DNA of 48,019 nucleotides from assembly GCA_947626795.1 (NCBI GenBank), contig CANQTH010000013.1, forward strand, positions 1 to 48,019, written 5' to 3'. The position numbers and the translations under genes were made by a program. The stretch comes from an uncultured Lachnospiraceae bacterium. GTDB taxonomy: Bacteria > Bacillota > Clostridia > Lachnospirales > Lachnospiraceae. Shown here piece after piece: positions 17,009-25,636 of this stretch. The notes beneath the pieces were generated by a model. That model was not told where the DNA came from, searched no databases, and saw only the letters and a program-made list of their open reading frames with translations. How positions within the stretch are numbered: the first letter of the stretch is position 1; the number at the start of each line of letters is the position of its first letter.

Positions 17009-17350
17009 ATGATGGAATCTTTTCGGCGGAATAAAAAAGGGATCTTGTTAATGCTGGTCTCTTCCGCGTGCGTCTGCGTCGGGCAGTTGTTTTGGAAAAT
17101 ATCAGCGGAAAAAGGACTTTTGTTTTTAATGGCAGGTTTTTGTTTTTATGGGATTGGGGCAATGCTGATGATTTTCGCATATCGTTTTGGTAAATTGTCC
17201 GTATTGCAGCCAATGCTAAGCCTTAATTATGTGATGGGCGCCATATTGGCCATAGCGGTATTAGGGGAGAGTGTGACTCTGTCAAAATGTATTGGCATAT
17301 TGGTGATCGTAAGCGGCGTGATCTTGATCGCTGGAGGTGATGAGGAGTGA
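17009..17350 (+). CDS. Small four-helix EamA/SMR-like membrane protein, first of a pair
   Basis: 113 aa with four hydrophobic helices: GILLMLVSSACVCVGQLFW, FLMAGFCFYGIGAMLMIFAY, a central LSVLQPMLSLNYVMGAILAI and a last CIGILVIVSGVILIAGG. VLQPMLSLNYVMGAILA matches the EmrE/ArnE-type half of the drug-metabolite transporter superfamily. The upstream frame is open to 16967, but AAGGCGG at 16994-17000 supports ATG 17009. Paired with the next gene it resembles ArnE/ArnF, which flip lipid-linked aminoarabinose; a flippase for undecaprenyl-phosphate sugar is a reasonable inference. Confidence 0.75.
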   Translation: MMESFRRNKKGILLMLVSSACVCVGQLFWKISAEKGLLFLMAGFCFYGIGAMLMIFAYRFGKLSVLQPMLSLNYVMGAILAIAVLGESVTLSKCIGILVIVSGVILIAGGDEE

Positions 17351-17697
17351 TTGGATATCTTACGGGAATATTGGCAATGACATTTTTAGGGGCGGCCGCG
17401 TCGTTATTTTTAAAACGTGCGTCAGGATCGGAAAAAATATGGAATTTGATAAAGGATTCTAATTTGTACGTTGGCGGTTTTTTATATCTGGTGTCTGCGG
17501 TCTTTAATATTTTGCTTTTAAAATATTTGGATTATTCTGTGGTGTTGCCGTTAACGTCATTAACGTATGTATGGACGATGCTGTTATCTTACTTGGTTTT
17601 AAAAGAGAAAATTACGGGAAAGAAGATAGTTGGAGTGGTTTTTATCTTGGCAGGTGGGATATGTGTTTCGATTGCGGATAAGATTCCATTGCGCTAA
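17347..17697 (+). CDS. Small EamA/SMR-like membrane protein, second of a pair
   Basis: 116 aa, four helices, GTG start at 17347 overlapping the upstream stop and preceded by GATGAGGA. YLVSAVFNILLLKYLDYSVV and LPLTSLTYVWTMLLSYLVL carry the DMT-family pattern, and the end is KIVGVVFILAGGICVSIAD. Two adjacent, translationally coupled half-size DMT proteins usually form a heterodimer. It is the last gene of the operon, 17 bp before a strong terminator. The likely role is inner-membrane translocation of the lipid-linked sugar made by the GT2 enzymes. Confidence 0.75.
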   Translation: MIGYLTGILAMTFLGAAASLFLKRASGSEKIWNLIKDSNLYVGGFLYLVSAVFNILLLKYLDYSVVLPLTSLTYVWTMLLSYLVLKEKITGKKIVGVVFILAGGICVSIADKIPLR

Positions 17698-17714
17698 AGG
17701 GGATCAACCTTTTG

Positions 17715-17762
17715 GAACGCCGTAAAATAGCTGGGATTCAGTTATTTTGCGGCGTTCTTTTT
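17715..17762 (+). terminator. Rho-independent terminator of the glycan operon
   Basis: A 19-bp stem pairs GAACGCCGTAAAATAGCTG with CAGTTATTTTGCGGCGTTC (two G-U pairs), with a GGATT loop, followed by TTTTT. Confidence 0.93.
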
Positions 17763-17866
17763 ATCAGATGGTATGAATGCTTCACACACAGGGGGAAAGG
17801 AAGATGGAAGGAAAAAATATCCATTAATGAGATTAGTTTTTCAGAGCATTTTAATAAAAACAGAAC

Positions 17867-17895
17867 TTGTGTTTGGAAATGATTTATGCTAATAT
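17867..17895 (+). promoter_or_regulatory. Promoter of the restriction-modification operon
   Basis: TTGTGT, a 17-nt spacer and TAATAT, 28 nt before the start codon. Between the terminator and this promoter the only item seen is a short copy of the recombinase gene start (GGGGGAAAGGAAGATGGA at 17792) that stops after a few codons. Confidence 0.65.
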
Positions 17896-17923
17896 ATTGC
17901 TAAAGTGATATGGAGGAATTGAG

Positions 17924-20143
17924 ATGGCGTCAGAAGAATTAACAAAAGGAATTGTTTCTGGAAAATTAAGTGCATTAGAAGGGTATTCCTCAAAACAAAA
18001 CGTGGATCATAATGGAATTATATGGTTTAAGGAAGATAGTTATAAGGGGACGGCTTACGATTGGATCAAAGATATTTTTGCCAAAGCATCGAAAAAGCAA
18101 ACAATGTTAGGAAGAGGAATCCCTGATTTTGTAGTTGTAAAAGAGAGATCGAATGTTATCGTTGTAGTAGAATGCAAAGCAGAGATAAATGGCGTTAGCA
18201 GTAAACATTCGATGTTTGATAATGTGGAAGAGTATAAGCTATATGGTTATGGAACCCCGACAGAAACGGAGCTGTATGCAATAAATGGAGCATTGTATTA
18301 TGCTACTTTTTTAAATCAAAAATATGATGTTGTTGCAGTTGGGGTATCTGGTCAAAGTAAGTCTGAATTAAGGATTACATCATTTGTATTGCCGAAAGGC
18401 GGAGAAATATCAGACATCGAAATAATGGAAGACGGTGGGTATAATGATGGATTGGTTTCTATTGAACAGTATGAAAAAGAGGTTGATCTTGTATTGAATC
18501 GATTTGCTGCGACAGAGGAAGAGATTAGAAAGGAACTTAGAAAATATACTTTATCTTGTGCAAATTTTTTGCGTGCAAATGGAATAGAGGATAATTCTAA
18601 AGCAGGATTTGTGTCAGCGATTGTACTGGGGTTGACAAATAAGAAGTCAAGACTATATAGAGAAACAAAATCCGCTATTGATAGGAAAATGGAATCCAAG
18701 TCCAAAAAAATGCTAGATGACCCAATTGGAAAAGATGCAGTAAAAATGTTGAAGGCATCTTTATATGGGGATGGCAAAGATGAATATGAGGACGATTATA
18801 TTGAGGGTGTGTGGGATATAGATAAAATTCCGAAAGGGAAAAGAAAATCTTTAAAAAAATTTTATGATGTTTTATTGAGTAAAGACGAATTAACAAAAGC
18901 GCCGAAAGGACAAAATACGTATTTCAATGATGGAGATACAGTTTTATCATGCTGTATTTATTCGCTGTATGTAAATGTTATTGAGATATTGGAGCATTAT
19001 AAAGGTATTGATATTATGGGAGAATTTTATATCACTTTTTTGCGCTTTACGAAAGGAAACGCAAAAGAAAAAGGCATTGTTTTGACTCCTAAGCATATCA
19101 CAGATTTATTTTGTGACTTGGCTGAATATTATAGTGGACAGCCATTTTCAGAAAAAACAAAAATAATAGATACATGTTGTGGCACAGGGGCATTTTTGAT
19201 TTCTGCGCTTGAACGAATCAAGGAGAATATTCGTCGCCAGTTTATGAGTGAAAAGCAAAAGGAAGAAAAATATCAATATGCACGGGTAAATAGTCTGATC
19301 GGGGTAGAAAGAGATGCATCCATGTATGCTCTTGCATATGCGAATATGCGTTTTCATGGAGACGGAAAGGCGAATTTATTTAATTGTTCATCCCTTATGT
19401 CAGATTCGTATAATCCAATAGACGATAGCGGCATGACATATATGCAAGATGGGAAAAAAGTTCCGCTATCAGAAGCATTAGAGGCATTTGGGGACATCGA
19501 CGTAGCTATGATCAATCCTCCATATTCTATAGGGACAAATGCAAATAAGATAAGCAAGCCATATCCGGATGATACGCCGCCAGAAGTAGTAATGCAAAAA
19601 GGACAGGATGAATTGGATTTTATAGCGTCTATGTTACATTATATTAAGGTCGGCGGGATAGGAATAGCAATTGTTCCTATGTCATGCGCAGGGAATAGTG
19701 GGAGAAATTTACGTAAGGAAATATTAAAGCATCATACTTTATTAGCTTGCATGACAATGCCAGCGAACTTGTTTTTTGATAGCCATGTGGGAACGGCTAC
19801 GTGTATTATGGTATTTAAAGCGCATATTCCACATGATGAAAAGAAGGCCGTTTTTTTTGCAAGGTGGCAGGATGATGGATTTAAAGTAATTCCACATAAT
19901 GGGAGAAAAGACACTGGCAGGTGGTCAAATATTCGTGTTCAATGGATGGAACAGATCGATGGAGTTGCTGATCCGAATGACTATATTTTTGTAAAACATA
20001 AGATAAAAACAGGCGATGAGGCGCTTGCAGAAGCATATATTAAGACGGACTATAGCAAATTATCTGAAGAAGATTTTGAGCGTACCTTAAAAAAATATGC
20101 ATTATATAAGTATATGAGCGAACAAGGAATGTTGGAGGAATAA
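17924..20143 (+). CDS. Restriction nuclease-N6-adenine methylase fusion (type IIB/IIG, BcgI-A-like)
   Basis: 739 aa. The N-terminal PD-(D/E)xK nuclease shows GRGIPDFVVV with P67-D68 and VVVECKAE with Glu83-x-Lys85. After a helical linker comes a type-I-like N6-adenine methyltransferase: LTPKHITDLF, motif I IDTCCGTGAFLISAL near residue 416, and catalytic MINPPYSIG near residue 531. The fused nuclease and methylase plus a separate two-domain specificity protein downstream match BcgI-type systems, which cut and methylate asymmetric bipartite sites using SAM. GGAGG precedes ATG 17924. Its AT-rich composition differs from the flanking housekeeping genes. Confidence 0.85.
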   Translation: MASEELTKGIVSGKLSALEGYSSKQNVDHNGIIWFKEDSYKGTAYDWIKDIFAKASKKQTMLGRGIPDFVVVKERSNVIVVVECKAEINGVSSKHSMFDNVEEYKLYGYGTPTETELYAINGALYYATFLNQKYDVVAVGVSGQSKSELRITSFVLPKGGEISDIEIMEDGGYNDGLVSIEQYEKEVDLVLNRFAATEEEIRKELRKYTLSCANFLRANGIEDNSKAGFVSAIVLGLTNKKSRLYRETKSAIDRKMESKSKKMLDDPIGKDAVKMLKASLYGDGKDEYEDDYIEGVWDIDKIPKGKRKSLKKFYDVLLSKDELTKAPKGQNTYFNDGDTVLSCCIYSLYVNVIEILEHYKGIDIMGEFYITFLRFTKGNAKEKGIVLTPKHITDLFCDLAEYYSGQPFSEKTKIIDTCCGTGAFLISALERIKENIRRQFMSEKQKEEKYQYARVNSLIGVERDASMYALAYANMRFHGDGKANLFNCSSLMSDSYNPIDDSGMTYMQDGKKVPLSEALEAFGDIDVAMINPPYSIGTNANKISKPYPDDTPPEVVMQKGQDELDFIASMLHYIKVGGIGIAIVPMSCAGNSGRNLRKEILKHHTLLACMTMPANLFFDSHVGTATCIMVFKAHIPHDEKKAVFFARWQDDGFKVIPHNGRKDTGRWSNIRVQWMEQIDGVADPNDYIFVKHKIKTGDEALAEAYIKTDYSKLSEEDFERTLKKYALYKYMSEQGMLEE

Positions 20144-20147
20144 CTCT

Positions 20148-21272
20148 ATGGATACCAGTAATTGGGTAGATTTTTATTTAGGAAAAATATTCGAGGTCAA
20201 AAAAGGGAAACGGTTGACGAAAGAAAATATGACTCCTGGTGATCTGAATTTCCTGGGCGCAATACAAGGAAGAAACGGAATAAGAGAAAAGATCAATGAA
20301 GAACCACTTTTTCAAGGTAATTGCATATCTGTAAATTATAATGGATGCGGAGTTGGCGAAGCTTATTACCAAAAGGAACCATTTTGGGCATCGGATGATG
20401 TGAATGTTTTATTTTTACGGGAACATGAAATGAACGAAGCATTGGCGATGTTTTTTATAACAATCATTAGAAATGAAAAATACAGGTTTAGTTATGGACG
20501 TAAGTGGAACAAAGAACAGATGGAAAAAACAATTCTAAAGCTTCCGGCACGGATGGTTCATGGAGAATATGTAATTGATGAAAGAAATTTTTATTCGGAC
20601 GAAGGGTATATTCCTGATTTTTCGTTTATGGAAAAGTTTATATTATCATTGAATGATGATGTAAAAGACATACCAGACTATTTTTTGGAAGAAGGGTATG
20701 ATAAAGCTTGTTGGTATATGGATAACATAGATCAGTATGAATTTGAAAAACAATATTCTGCTTCAGCGCTGCATAGAAAAATTTCATTACAAGATCGAGA
20801 ATGGAAATATTTTTGCCTTGGAGATAAGAAATATTTTGATGTCCGGAGGGGAGATTCAGTATACATAAAAAATATGGCACTTGGTGAAGTGCCTTATGTA
20901 AGTACAACACAGGAGAATAATGGGATTACGGCTTATGTGGCGGATAGTAATCGAAAAGGGAATGCAATTACCCTGGCATATGATGGAAGTATAGGAGCAT
21001 GCTTTTATCAAGAGGAAGATTTTTTTGCCAGCGAAAAAATCGTAACAATAGAAACGGTTCAGTATCCAATGAATAAATATATTGCAATGTTTTTTATCCC
21101 GATTTTAAAGTTAGAATCAGAGAAGTATTCATATGGTGGAAGAAAGTGGACGGTTGAAAAGCAAATGAAAGAGACATTGATCATGTTGCCGATCGATGAA
21201 AAAAGCAACGATCCTGACTATATATTTATGGAAGATTTTATAAAGTCGCTTCCATTTAGCTGTAATATTTAG
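20148..21272 (+). CDS. Restriction-modification specificity subunit (HsdS/BcgI-B-like)
   Basis: 374 aa with two homologous halves, each a target-recognition domain followed by a spacer region. The halves share FxxGKxxxVKKGKR-like and FCLGDKKYFDVRRG openings and matching closings, YGRKWNKEQMEKTILKLP (about residue 115-133) and GGRKWTVEKQMKETLIMLP (about 325-345). Such proteins choose the bipartite DNA target for the methylase-nuclease. The gene starts 4 nt after the upstream stop, with GGAGGAATAA inside the end of that gene, so both are made together. The recognition sequence cannot be predicted. Confidence 0.85.
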   Translation: MDTSNWVDFYLGKIFEVKKGKRLTKENMTPGDLNFLGAIQGRNGIREKINEEPLFQGNCISVNYNGCGVGEAYYQKEPFWASDDVNVLFLREHEMNEALAMFFITIIRNEKYRFSYGRKWNKEQMEKTILKLPARMVHGEYVIDERNFYSDEGYIPDFSFMEKFILSLNDDVKDIPDYFLEEGYDKACWYMDNIDQYEFEKQYSASALHRKISLQDREWKYFCLGDKKYFDVRRGDSVYIKNMALGEVPYVSTTQENNGITAYVADSNRKGNAITLAYDGSIGACFYQEEDFFASEKIVTIETVQYPMNKYIAMFFIPILKLESEKYSYGGRKWTVEKQMKETLIMLPIDEKSNDPDYIFMEDFIKSLPFSCNI

Positions 21273-21315
21273 TTCACAAAGGAAATTACGATATATCATG
21301 CAAGGGGGGAGCGTC

Positions 21316-22131
21316 ATGTTTGCGAGGCTGCAGCTTGAATTGCAGTTAGAGTCAGATGAAATCATATCTTATCAAAAAGCAGTTCTTTTGCAGAGCGTTC
21401 TGATGGAGCGGGTAGATCCTGCTTATGCGGAGCGGCTTCATCAATCGGTATTACATCCCTATCGGCAGTCAGTCGTCCGACGGGAAAATAAGAATATCTG
21501 GACGGTATGCACCACAAGCGGGGAAGCTTATCAGAATATCCTGCTTCCTTTGCAGGACAGCGGCTTTTCAGAATTTGTCCTGGAACATGACAGCAGGAAA
21601 GTGTCCGTTGTGGACAGGTGGTTAGAGCAGATCGAGCGAAAGCGGTTCATGGAAGAATATTATCTGAAAGATGCGGATCGTTATTTCCGTATTTTGTTTA
21701 AGACGCCCACAGCCTTTAAGCGCCAGGGCGAGTATGTGTCCTTTCCGGATCTAAGGCTGATCTATCAGAGCCTTATGAAAAAATACGATGCTTCCGCTGA
21801 ACACGAGACGGTTGAGAGCGAAGAATTGTTGGAACAGCTTGTGCAGTACAGCAGGATCGTAAGGTACGATCTGCATAGCTGCAGTTATTCCGTGCATGGA
21901 GCGAGGGTTCCAGCCTTTATGGGACAGATGCAGATCCGCGTAGCCGGGCCGCACGCAATGGTCAATTTTGTGAGCCTGCTTCTGCATTTCGGGGAATATT
22001 CCGGAATCGGGATAAAAACAGCCATGGGGATGGGAGATTTTGCACTGGCGGATGCGAAGAGCCGGAAGCGTCCGCCAGGCGCGGCCAAAAGCGAAGAGCA
22101 GGAAAAATATCCTGCGGACCGCAGCGGATGA
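21316..22131 (+). CDS. cas6: CRISPR-associated endoribonuclease Cas6
   Basis: 271 aa RAMP-fold protein. The C-terminal glycine-rich signature is clear in SGIGIKTAMGMGDF (about residues 228-241). Cas6 cuts the precursor transcript inside each repeat, leaving an 8-nt 5' tag for the Csm complex. The repeats here have a GC-rich stem (CCCC-GAAA-GGGG) just upstream of the expected cut. ATG 21316 has AAGGGGGGA upstream; the longer frame from 21298 is less likely. It is the first gene of the csm operon. A histidine in the N-terminal region would be the usual catalytic base (candidates around HQSVLHPYR). Confidence 0.88.
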   Translation: MFARLQLELQLESDEIISYQKAVLLQSVLMERVDPAYAERLHQSVLHPYRQSVVRRENKNIWTVCTTSGEAYQNILLPLQDSGFSEFVLEHDSRKVSVVDRWLEQIERKRFMEEYYLKDADRYFRILFKTPTAFKRQGEYVSFPDLRLIYQSLMKKYDASAEHETVESEELLEQLVQYSRIVRYDLHSCSYSVHGARVPAFMGQMQIRVAGPHAMVNFVSLLLHFGEYSGIGIKTAMGMGDFALADAKSRKRPPGAAKSEEQEKYPADRSG

Positions 22132-22170
22132 GCGGAAGAAGAGAGTTCTGAAAACAGGAAGGAGGAGAAT

Positions 22171-24567
22171 ATGCAGACAGAGAAAATGCAGCTGATCGTT
22201 GGGGCGCTGCTCCACGATATTGGCAAAGTGATTTACAGGCAGGGAGACGGGCGTAAGCACAGTATAAGCGGGTATGAATTTTTGAGCCGGGAAGCCCATA
22301 TAGAAGAAAAAAACGTACTGGATCCCGTGCGTTTCCACCACAAAGCGGAATTGCAGAAGGCGGACGTTCCGGCGGATTCTTTTGCATATATTGCCTATAT
22401 TGCAGATAATATTGCAGCCGGGGCGGACCGCCGGAAAAACGACGGGGAAGAGAAGGGATTTTCAAAAGAGATCCCATTGGAATCCGTATTTAATATTTTG
22501 AATGGAAATGATAAAAAACTGCACTACCGCCGCGGCATACTGGAAGATACCGCAGATAAGATCCAGGTTCCGACCGATCAGCAAGAAGCGTTTGACGAGG
22601 GTTTTTATTATAAGGTGAAGCAGAATCTTTTGAACAATTTTCTTGGCATATTTTGGGAAGAAGAGTATCTGAATTCCATTTTGGAGATCCTGGAAGGGAA
22701 CTTGTCCCTGGTTCCATCTTCTACGGCCAGAGACGAGCTGGCGGATATATCGCTGTATGACCATGTGAAGCTTACGGCGGCGGCCGCCTCATGCATCTAC
22801 GACGATCTGGAAGAGAAGGGGATACGGGACTATCGCGCCTGCCTGTTTGAAAAAGAGAAAGAATTTAAGCAGGAAAAAACGTTTTTGCTCTGCTCTATGG
22901 ACATTTCCGGCATCCAGAAGTTCATCTATACGATACATAGCGAAGGGGCGCTGCGGAACCTGCGCGCACGTTCTTTTTACTTAAGCATCATGATGGAGCA
23001 TATCATCGACACGCTGCTTCAAAGGCTGGAACTGTCAAGGGCGAACCTGATCTATTCCGGGGGCGGGCACTGCTATCTTCTGCTGGCGAATACAAAGAAG
23101 ACAAAGCAGACGGTAGAAGAATTTGAAAAAGAGCTGAACCAATGGCTGCTGGAGAATTTTGACATAGCGCTGTATGTGGCGGCGGGGGCGGTGGAATGCA
23201 GTGCGTCTGAGCTTCGGAATGAGCCGAAAGGAAGCTATTCGGAAATTTTCCGGCGGCTTGGCAATATGCTTTCCCAAAAGAAATCTTCGCGGTATTCCGC
23301 AGGCCAGATCCGTATGTTGAATCGGAAAAGGAATGCAGACCATACGCGGGAATGCAAAGTGTGCAAGCGGCTGGACCGCCTGGAGGAAGACGGAAACTGC
23401 ACGATCTGTTCCGCTATATTGGGCATCTCGAAAGATATTTTGTACAGTGATTTTTTTGTGGTCTTGTCAGAAGAAGAAAAAGGAGCGCTGCCGCTGCCGT
23501 TTCATGCCTGGATGGTGGCGGAGAATAAAAGCGGATCGGAAGCGCGGATGGGGCAGGAAGCATATCTGCGCGCTTACGGGAAAAATAAGATGTTTTCCGG
23601 CAAGCACATTTCCGGGAAACTCTGGGTTGGAAATTATACGACGGGCGAGACCTTTGAAGAACTGGCAGCTCAGGCGGAAGGAATAAAAAGGATCGGGATT
23701 TTAAGAGCAGATGTGGATAATCTGGGAAGAGCGTTTGTGTCCGGTTTTGAAAGCGAAAAGAATGGAGATAAGTATGTGACGCTGTCCAGGACGGCGGCAT
23801 TGTCCAGGCAGTTGTCCATGTTTTTCCAGTATCATATCAATGCGATACTGGCGCATCCGAAATTTTCACTGGACGGAAAGCCAAAGAAGGAAAGAAAGGC
23901 GGCGATCGTCTATTCCGGCGGAGACGACCTGTTCCTGGTGGGAGCGTGGAATGAGATCGTAGAGCTTGCCGTAGATATCCAAAGGGCTTTCCGGGAATAT
24001 ACGGAAGGAACGCTGACGCTGTCGGCGGGGATCGGGATATACCAGCCGGGATTCCCGATCCATGCCAGCGCGGCGGAAGTGGCGGGATTAGAGGAAGATT
24101 CCAAATCGCTGCCGGGGAAGGATGCGGTTACATTCCTGCCAGATGGCGCGTGGCATTCAGAGACCGGGGAGGATGGCGCAGAATGCCGGGTGAATGACGC
24201 GACCTATTCCTGGAAGACATTTCAGGAAGAAACGCTGGGGGAAAAGTTCCAGGCGGTTTACGCGTTTTTCCAAAATTCGGAGGACAAAGGGAAGAGCTTT
24301 TTGTACCATCTGCTGGAATTGGTGCGGAAACGGGAGGACAAGCTGAACCTTGCCAGATATGTTTATCTGCTGACCCGAATGGAGCCCGGCGAGCGTTCCA
24401 GCCCGGAAGAGAAGCAGAGGTATCAGGAATTTTCCAGAAAAATGTACCAGTGGATGCAGGATGAAAAAGACTGCCGGCAGTTGAAGACAGCGATCAACCT
24501 GTATGCATATTACGTCAGGGAAGAAAAAGAATCGCGGGGCTTGAGCCGTGAGAAGGAGGAAACGTGA
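22171..24567 (+). CDS. cas10: Cas10/Csm1, signalling and DNase subunit of type III-A Csm complex
   Basis: 798 aa. The N-terminal HD nuclease motif LLHDIGK includes His15-Asp16. A zinc-finger with Cys395, Cys398, Cys410 and Cys413 lies between the Palm domains. The second Palm holds the cyclase motif YSGGDD with Gly583-Gly584-Asp585-Asp586, intact for making cyclic oligoadenylates when target RNA is bound. The Csm6 gene downstream, with CARF and HEPN motifs, is the expected receptor. An AAGGAGGAG site precedes ATG 22171. Both active sites look functional, so DNA cleavage and second-messenger synthesis are both expected. Confidence 0.95.
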   Translation: MQTEKMQLIVGALLHDIGKVIYRQGDGRKHSISGYEFLSREAHIEEKNVLDPVRFHHKAELQKADVPADSFAYIAYIADNIAAGADRRKNDGEEKGFSKEIPLESVFNILNGNDKKLHYRRGILEDTADKIQVPTDQQEAFDEGFYYKVKQNLLNNFLGIFWEEEYLNSILEILEGNLSLVPSSTARDELADISLYDHVKLTAAAASCIYDDLEEKGIRDYRACLFEKEKEFKQEKTFLLCSMDISGIQKFIYTIHSEGALRNLRARSFYLSIMMEHIIDTLLQRLELSRANLIYSGGGHCYLLLANTKKTKQTVEEFEKELNQWLLENFDIALYVAAGAVECSASELRNEPKGSYSEIFRRLGNMLSQKKSSRYSAGQIRMLNRKRNADHTRECKVCKRLDRLEEDGNCTICSAILGISKDILYSDFFVVLSEEEKGALPLPFHAWMVAENKSGSEARMGQEAYLRAYGKNKMFSGKHISGKLWVGNYTTGETFEELAAQAEGIKRIGILRADVDNLGRAFVSGFESEKNGDKYVTLSRTAALSRQLSMFFQYHINAILAHPKFSLDGKPKKERKAAIVYSGGDDLFLVGAWNEIVELAVDIQRAFREYTEGTLTLSAGIGIYQPGFPIHASAAEVAGLEEDSKSLPGKDAVTFLPDGAWHSETGEDGAECRVNDATYSWKTFQEETLGEKFQAVYAFFQNSEDKGKSFLYHLLELVRKREDKLNLARYVYLLTRMEPGERSSPEEKQRYQEFSRKMYQWMQDEKDCRQLKTAINLYAYYVREEKESRGLSREKEET

Positions 24568-24959
24568 TGGAAATAACGGAAAAAACTTATGTTGAGAAAG
24601 CGGAAAAGGCTGTTTTGTCGCATAAGAACAGAAAAAATGAGAGAACGGGAAAAACAACTCCCATGGTTACGACGTCGAAGATCCGGAATCTGCTGGCAAT
24701 GGCCGGGGATATTTACAATGAGATATTGCGGTGGGAAGGGGAGACATTGAGCGACGAACTCTGCGGCAGGGTCGATTATCTGAGGATCCGCGTCTTATAT
24801 GAAGCGGGCCGGGATCCGGCGGTAAAGGATTTTGTTGAAAAAGCAGGGATTTTAAAATGCTTAGAAGAGATAAAAGGGAGCAAGAAGCAGTATCTGTTGT
24901 TCCATCGGTATATGGAAGCACTGGTGGCATACCACAGATTTCATGGCGGAAAGGATTGA
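24567..24959 (+). CDS. csm2: Csm2, small subunit of type III-A complex
   Basis: 130 aa, mostly helical, with the Csm2 pattern TSKIRNLLAMAGDIYNEI followed by LRIRVLYEAGRDPAVKDF. Csm2 lines the effector along the target RNA together with Csm3. The cas10 TGA and the csm2 ATG overlap by one base at 24567, with AGGAGG 7 nt upstream; an in-frame GTG one codon earlier is less likely. Confidence 0.92.
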   Translation: MEITEKTYVEKAEKAVLSHKNRKNERTGKTTPMVTTSKIRNLLAMAGDIYNEILRWEGETLSDELCGRVDYLRIRVLYEAGRDPAVKDFVEKAGILKCLEEIKGSKKQYLLFHRYMEALVAYHRFHGGKD

Positions 24960-24974
24960 TCAGGAGGTAGAATC

Positions 24975-25634
24975 ATGTATGCAAAAATAGAGATAACAGG
25001 AAAATTAGAAGTTGTAACGGGACTGCATATCGGCGGTTCTTCTGCATTTGCCGCGATCGGGGCGGTAGATTCCCCGGTTATCCTGGATGTCAGGACGAAC
25101 CTTCCCATGATACCGGGAAGCTCCCTGAAAGGGAAGGTGAGGGCTTTGCTGGCGAAGGCATATAATGAAGGGCTGGCGGGAAAGCCGGATGATGACGACG
25201 AGTGCCTCACCAGGCTGTTTGGGTCGGCGAAAAAGGGGGCGGTGAAGACAAGCCGCATCCTTGTCTCGGACATGATGCTCTGCAATGAAAAGGAGCTGCG
25301 CGCGCAGGGGCTGCAGGGTATGACGGAGATAAAATTTGAAAACAGCATAGACCGGATCACGGCGGTTGCGAACCCCAGGCAGATCGAGCGCGTGGTGCGC
25401 GGCACGCAGTTTGGGCTGAACATGATCTATGAAGCGGAAAAAGAAGAAGAGATCGCGGAAGATTTTGAGGTGTTGGCGCGGGGATTTGAGCTGCTGCAAT
25501 ATGATTATCTGGGCGGGAACGGTTCCAGGGGATATGGAAAGGTGAAATTCCATGATCTGGCTGCCGAGACTGTGATCGGTGAGGTTCCGGAAGAAATTCT
25601 TGAGGCCTGCAATCAAAAATTAAAGGACGTGTAA
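24975..25634 (+). CDS. csm3: Csm3, backbone and target-RNA-cleaving subunit
   Basis: 219 aa RAMP protein. GLHIGGSSAFAAIGAVDSPV contains Asp32, the residue known in Csm3 proteins to cut target RNA every six nucleotides. IPGSSLKGKVRALL is the usual RAMP loop, and GGNGSRGYGKVKF is the C-terminal glycine-rich motif. Several copies form the crRNA-binding filament. It has an AGGAGGTAGAATC leader before ATG 24975 and lies 15 nt after csm2. Confidence 0.95.
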   Translation: MYAKIEITGKLEVVTGLHIGGSSAFAAIGAVDSPVILDVRTNLPMIPGSSLKGKVRALLAKAYNEGLAGKPDDDDECLTRLFGSAKKGAVKTSRILVSDMMLCNEKELRAQGLQGMTEIKFENSIDRITAVANPRQIERVVRGTQFGLNMIYEAEKEEEIAEDFEVLARGFELLQYDYLGGNGSRGYGKVKFHDLAAETVIGEVPEEILEACNQKLKDV

Positions 25635-25636
25635 GG

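Noticed and set aside
17698-17923. Attachment site or IS remnant between the glycan and restriction operons
   Set aside because: No inverted terminal repeats or target duplication seen, only the terminator, a promoter and a short recombinase-leader echo.
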